Shown here: in pieces, positions 12,602-64,000 of the stretch
How the letters are laid out: each line of letters starts with the position of its first letter
Numbering within the stretch: the stretch's first letter is position 1
Source: Diphasiastrum complanatum
Taxonomy: Eukaryota > Streptophyta > Lycopodiopsida > Lycopodiales > Lycopodiaceae
DNA: 64,000 bases
Reading direction: 5' to 3'
Assembly (NCBI GenBank): GCA_029204225.1
Contig: CM055112.1
Span: 22,572,578-22,636,577 of the forward strand
Program-made: the position numbers and the translations under genes
Notes under the pieces: model-generated
Told to the model about the DNA's origin: nothing
Database searches by the model: none
The model's input: only the letters and a program-made list of their open reading frames with translations

Positions 12602-15600
12602 GGAAATTTCAACGCCCGTACTAGCTCCAGACAGACAGAATTTCATGCAGATACTAACGTTCTTCGGCTTCATCCTCTGGATATGGGATTTGATCGAGTA
12701 TCACAGGATGCACACACTTCAGTTACATCTTTTGGAGAGCAATTGATTACTCTTGCAGAGACACATTCTCTGGCCATCTTGAATGGCCTCACACAGTGGC
12801 CTTCCTCATCAGCGTTTACATGTTATCCTCATGGTGGAGGACATAGTGTAGTTGACTACTTTATTGGATCACCTGCTTTGATCCCTCACATCTCTGATTT
12901 CTCCATTATACCTCCTACTATTTCTGATCACTCACTCGTACGCCTCTCACTGGGTCACATAACCCCATCTTCTAAAGTTCCACGCTCCTCTTCTACTAAC
13001 ATACGTGTTCCTTTTACTCACTCTGGACTCGCCAACTACACCACAACCCTGTCCCAACTACTTACACACTTTCCTTTCACAACATCAGTTGAGCAACAAG
13101 CCACTTTTCTCTCTGAATTCCTCTTATCTGCAGCCTCCTCATCTTTCCCCACCAAGACGATATCATCTCATAGATGTGTTCACAACCACTGGTATGATGC
13201 AAAATGTCGTTCTCTTCACAAACATGTGGCAAATGCCAGATTACACTCCCCTGCAACTCTCAAACAACACGAGAAAAAGTATCATAAAGCCACCAGAACA
13301 AAGAAAATAACATAACTACGATCACTCTGCCAAAGGTTGATCGATTCTTTAGCTTCCTTTTCCTCCTCCTTTTTCCGGAAACATTTCACCAGATCCTCTT
13401 CGACTTTGGCCCCCATTGCAACCGAATCTTGGGTCAAATATGCCACAAAACTTTATACCCTAGACTCCCCTCCTACCTTACTCTCACCACGACCTGCCCG
13501 CTGCACGCTTTTTACTCCACATGGTTGAAAATGCCATTAACCATGCCAAACTTCATAAAGCCACTGACTATGATTCTCTCAACGTGGATTTCCTAAAACC
13601 TGTAGCACATCTTATCTCGCCCTTTATTGCTCACGCTTTTAACATTGCTGTGACCTCTGGTTTTCCTACCGCATGGTGTACTAACATTCTTCATCCCATT
13701 CTCAAGGCAGGTGATCCCATAAATGTAGAAAACTACTGTACTATTATGATTGGTCACACTTTAGCTAAGATTTATGGTTCCATTTTACAGACGGTTACAG
13801 GATCTTTTGCTGAAGCTGAGGATTTACATGCTATGGTCAGGCTGGGTTCAGACCAGGATACTCTACCTTAGATCAGATTTTCATTTTGCGATGCATCATT
13901 GAGGAGGCATGACATCAGAGACAGAGAGTTTATTGTTGCTTTGTGGACTTCCACAAAGCTTTTGACTCAGTTCCGAGGCACCTCCTTTTCCAAAGATTAT
14001 CTTTGCTTGGCTTCACAGACGAGACTATTGCCGCGATCATTACTTTATATGAGCGAGTTTGGGCGCGGTTCAGGGACGGTAGTGGTTGGTCCTCGCCGAT
14101 CCATTCTACCATTGGAGTGAAGCAGGGCTGCCCCTTATCTCCTACTCTCTTTGCACTATATATTGATGACCTCGAGTGGATTATTCGAGAGGAAGGTGGA
14201 GAGGGTTGTACCTTAGCAGGTATTATTATCCCCATTCTCCTATACGCTGATGATGTGGTTCTTCTCTCATCCTCTACAGCTGGCTTACAGAGACACCTCT
14301 CTGCTTTACATCACTTCTGTCAGCTTTGGGGATTGATGGTTAATACTAAGAAGACCAAGATTATGGTGCTCAACACCAATAGACAACATATGAGAGATGT
14401 GCCCTCCGATTGAGATTGTGACCTCTTACACTTATTTGGGAGTACTTTTTTCTGGTCCACTACTCACATTCCGACCGGCAGCCCTCACCAGACTCCGTAA
14501 GGGGCACACTTCTCTTGTTCATATGGAGAGATTCTGCTCCACATATTATGTACAGGACCCTGCTACTAGATGCTTACTATTTTCTACCACTGTCTCCCCG
14601 GTTGTTTTATACTCTGTTGAGACTTGGTGTCCGGATTTATCACGTGATACTTGGAGGGATTTTACTCGTATCCAGATTCTCATGCTTAGCAGGATGACTA
14701 GGGCTAAGCCCTCGGTGCCACATGATATCATATTAGCGGAGTTTGCTTCCCCTCCCCTGGTTATCGGTGCTATGTTTCAGATCATTACCTTTCTTCACAG
14801 GATATCAAAGTTAGCCACTTCCATATATATTGTTGCTGCTCTCACTTCATCACGCACCATTGCTGGACAGGGGGCCAAGCATTCTTGGTTTGGCAGTGTC
14901 TTAGCCCTTCTTCGGACTTGGGGCTTATCTATACTTGATCTTCCGAGCGGGACTCATGCTTATATCAGACAGTATATTTATCGTAGCTACATACGCACTA
15001 TATGGTCACAGCCAGACCCTGATAAGGTCAAGATACATTTCTATGGCACACATTTACTACGGTTGGATACTACGGGTACCCCTATCCTTCCAGCATATCT
15101 CCCACAGCCATTATCTTTTGTTCTGCGATATCGTATGGGACAGCTCCGAGTCTCTTCTCATCAGCTGGCTATTGAGACAGGTAGATACACGGACACTCCC
15201 AGATTGCAGAGGATATGTCAACTTTGTTCTCTTCATGAGATGGAAGATGAGTTCCATTTCATCTTTCGCTGTCCAGTATATTACGAGATCAGGGGGCGTT
15301 ACCATTGTTTATACAGAGATACCCCTCTCACGTTGTGATCGTTCCTCGAGTACCCAGACTCCAGATGTGTAGGTCTTCAATTGAGAGAGATGTATACTCT
15401 ACGAGCTTCACTTCTACCTGCCACAGATATGGATCACAGCCAGGCTCATATTACCCAGTTTTTCTAGAAGTGAGACAGAGAGGACATTTCCATTTTGGAT
15501 TTTGAACTCCCCACTCGGAGATCGAAGACACAAAGAGTCTCACATATTTCTGCTAGATCCAGGATCACTAGATCTTCACGGGCTTCTCGCCAGTCCACAG

Positions 15601-15892
15601 CACGCTCCACTACTACTATCACTCACTATTTTCAGCTTACTCGTAGCTAGTCTCCTCCGCAGAGCAGGTGGTTAAGCTCTTGCATTGTACCCTCGCAAGC
15701 TGGTGGTCAAGCTTGGATATTTCTTCTTCTTAGAGATAGTGAGATAGATATGCTAGTTTCTTGTCTTCTTCTCTTTTCTACTAGTAAATAAGTCCGTATG
15801 CGGACAATGCTCCTCACCTTTTGTACTCTCTTTTGTCTTATGTACCTTTGCGTACCAAAAGACGTTAATAATAATAATTCTAATTCTAATTC

Positions 15893-15968
<76 letters not shown>

Positions 15969-15969
15969 T
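12602..15969 (+). mobile_element. LINE copy 2 (endonuclease C-terminus to 3' end)
   Basis: This copy begins abruptly at the GNFNART segment of an apurinic/apyrimidinic-type endonuclease (SVVDYFIGSP, ISDHSLVRLSL at about 12840-12950), 22 bases after the tail of copy 1. The RT follows: NYxTIMIGHTLAKIYG near 13730, FHKAFDSVPRHL near 13950, GVKQGCPLSPTLF near 14120 and YADD near 14243. The zinc finger CQLCSLHEME...HFIFRC lies near 15220. At least three frame changes separate otherwise readable stretches. It ends in ttaataataataattc followed by (TC)n. Confidence 0.9.
15891..15969 (+). repeat. (TC)n microsatellite at a LINE 3' end
   Basis: About 75 bases of nearly pure TC directly continue the AT-rich 3' terminus of LINE copy 2. 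The long Ser-Leu and Glu-Arg frames across it are artefacts of the repeat. Confidence 0.9.
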
Positions 15970-16500
15970 CTGCTGCCTCCCCCAGCTGCACCCTCCACCA
16001 GTTGCCACCTCCCCCATCTGCCACCTTCACCAGCTGAACCTTCACCCATTGTCACCTGCCTGTATCCCCAACTGCGCCCTTCCCAGTGCTACCTCCCCTG
16101 GATCTGACCTCTCCCAGCACCGCCTCCCCTAGATCTGCACTGCTCCAGTGCTGCCTCCCCCAGATCGCACATACCCAGTTGCCCCCTAACCCCCCCCCCC
16201 CCCCCCCCCCCAAATAGCTGCAACCTAACCAGATCGCACCTACCCGGCTGGCACCTGTCCAGTAGCGACCTAGCTGTCGCCTGTCTATTGCAACCTGTCC
16301 CAGCCCGCACCTGCCCCAGTCCACACCACCAGATCGCACCTACCCCAATCCGCACCTGCATACTTTTACCAGCTGCCTGAAATTTTTTTTAGCTGCCGCC
16401 TACCTGTTTCTGCCCTCCTCAGCTACTACCTTTCCCAGTTGTTGCCTGCCTCAACTGCTGCCTTCACTACTTCCCTCATTTTCTATCACTGTTCAGATCT
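15970..16500 (+). repeat. C-rich minisatellite with a 22-base poly-C run
   Basis: Degenerate units of about 19-20 bases (ccagntgcnacctccccc) repeat across the segment. A run of 22 cytosines occupies 16190-16211. A gag-like frame follows, so this may be the repeat-rich leader of a decayed gypsy element like those of A, B and C. Confidence 0.6.
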
Positions 16501-16509
16501 GCCTATCTC

Positions 16510-16960
16510 TAGATCTCTGTCAAAATGACTTCGTCTGATGCCTCCTATGGTGAAATTCACGCTCAACTTGACAATTCTCTGATTCACATTTGATCTTCCA
16601 CTTGTTGTTATTATTTAACATTATATTTCTAGCAAACATCGTTCCTTACGCTATGATGTTCAGTTTCTTCAACCTACTTCCTTAGATCGTGCTACGTTGT
16701 TTGTTTCTACTTTACAGCATACATATCTTGACCAGCAAATCTCCTTCCACTCTCGCTCCTTGTTATATCCTCTGTTTTTTCGTTCTTCCCCTTCTGACGA
16801 CCCTCCTCATGATACTTCCGCTGAGTGTTTGCCCCAATTAGATTATGCCACTTGGTCTCGCACTGTGGGCCCTCGTCATATCCATTTACGTGCCTCAACT
16901 GCTTTGCTAAGTACTGGCCTAAGTTTAAAGAGCAACCTTAAGTTCATGATTTTCCAAAGA
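16510..16960 (+). mobile_element. Gypsy gag relic
   Basis: A frame around 16640-16740 reads LRYDVQFLQPTSLDRATLFVSTLQH. This matches the LRYDVSSFRPPTLVEAMSLASTLQH region of gag in element B. The fragment is short and broken; no other part of the element is seen nearby. Confidence 0.6.
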
Positions 16961-17169
16961 AGACTCTTTATTTGCTCTAAGACGGTAATTGTGAAAACTT
17001 CAATGAAATACTCCTATTAGAAACAAGCTGTTTGTATTGTTTACAAGCATAAAGAGAAAAATATCAATATCTGGCCTTCCATATCAGAAAAATTGATCAA
17101 AGACATACAGCTTGTATTTGCAAATAGAAGTTAGAACTAAAACCAAGTATTTAGCTCTTTGAAGGTTAC

Positions 17170-63552
<46,383 letters not shown>

Positions 63553-63603
63553 CCGATCCAGTGCTCTCTCGCTCTCGTTCTCGCTCTCGCTCACTCGCTG
63601 GTG

Positions 63604-63634
<31 letters not shown>

Positions 63635-63760
63635 GTGCGTCCTGTACGTTTGTCATGGCCTCATGCAAAAAAAAACGACATTTTCTTTATGCCTTCACTT
63701 GTCCTCTCTTGGAGCCGGGCCCCAGCCACATATAAAATGTCTTTTGCTTTGGACACGTTA
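63553..63760 (-). promoter_or_regulatory. Putative SDR promoter and GA-rich 5' leader
   Basis: Reading toward the gene, an ACGTGTCC motif (ABRE/G-box-like, plus positions about 63750-63758) is followed by TTTTATATG near 63729-63738, a plausible TATA box. About 180 bases further on is the ATG at 63552. The leader contains a (GA)n tract (plus-strand CT, about 63558-63635), common in plant 5' leaders. The transcription start is inferred, not observed. Confidence 0.45.
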
Positions 63761-64000
63761 TGACTCTCTTGCTTTGACTCACCTCAAGCATACCCACATT
63801 TGCTATGGGCCTTCTTTTTGGAGGGGGGTTCAAGGGTGTTCCACTGAGGAAGTGCACTCAGGCGGTTACCTAAGGGCAGACAACCTTCCCAAGGTGGAAC
63901 TGCCCGAGGGAGCAGAACTCCATTATAGACCAACAAGGAGTTGAGTGTGAATATAGACTAAGGGATAGATAAAAACCACAAAATTTTGATAATGAGCCAT
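63761..64000. other. Upstream flank of the SDR gene, nothing recognised
   Basis: I see no conserved coding frame or repeat of the families found elsewhere in the window. A short reading frame runs through here, but its translation resembles nothing I know and part of it comes from the CT tract. Confidence 0.4.

Overview
The window is nuclear DNA of a land plant with a large, repeat-loaded genome. The evidence is retroelement primer sites matching plant initiator tRNA-Met (TGGTATCAGAGC), chromodomain Ty3/gypsy elements, copia, L1-type LINE and hAT relics, and a plant-type short-chain dehydrogenase whose introns reach 14-19 kb. Introns of that size filled with old repeats suggest a gymnosperm or a fern; the sequence alone does not decide which.

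The central result is that almost everything belongs to one host gene on the minus strand. Seven exons of a TIC32/retinol-dehydrogenase-like SDR lie at 63432-63552, 49163-49394, 48785-48864, 43745-43892, 25031-25109, 17378-17465 and 17170-17216. Every junction is GT-AG and keeps phase, giving 265 uninterrupted codons with all SDR signature motifs. Introns 1 to 6 are about 14.0, 0.3, 4.9, 18.6, 7.6 and 0.16 kb. The last 50-60 codons were not found and may lie beyond the left edge. A TATA-like box and a GA-rich leader precede exon 1 near 63.6-63.75 kb.

The introns and left flank are layers of repeats. From left to right: LINE relics and a 3' tail (1.2-2.9 kb); a young, nearly whole chromovirus (element A, 2930-9598, TSD TCCAC); two head-to-tail LINE copies (9.85-15.97 kb); C-rich leader repeats and a gag relic (16-17 kb); LINE, hAT, gypsy and copia relics (18.3-24 kb); LTR and inverted-LTR debris around element B, a pol-less relative of A with intact ends (27112-32483, TSD GGTAG); a decayed chromovirus (33.6-36.2 kb); an 875-bp non-autonomous DNA transposon carrying a palindrome array (39785-40659); further gypsy relics (41-47.5 kb); a minus-strand LINE (47.7-48.6 kb); a decayed hAT with GGTTCGAACC arrays near both ends (about 49.65-55.97 kb); a LINE with a monomer-array 5' end, coiled-coil ORF1 and endonuclease (56.1-59.13 kb) interrupted by mosaic LTR element C (59135-61055); and a last LINE 3' end (61.67-62.55 kb).

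Several features link these parts. LINE 3' ends finish in AATAAAG-like sequence plus (CT)n or (CTT)n, which explains some of the CT microsatellites. Elements A, B and C share LTRs ending AGTTATG...CATAACT and an untranslated leader made of tandem repeats. LTR divergence suggests at least two waves of insertion: A recent, B older, and the other relics much older.
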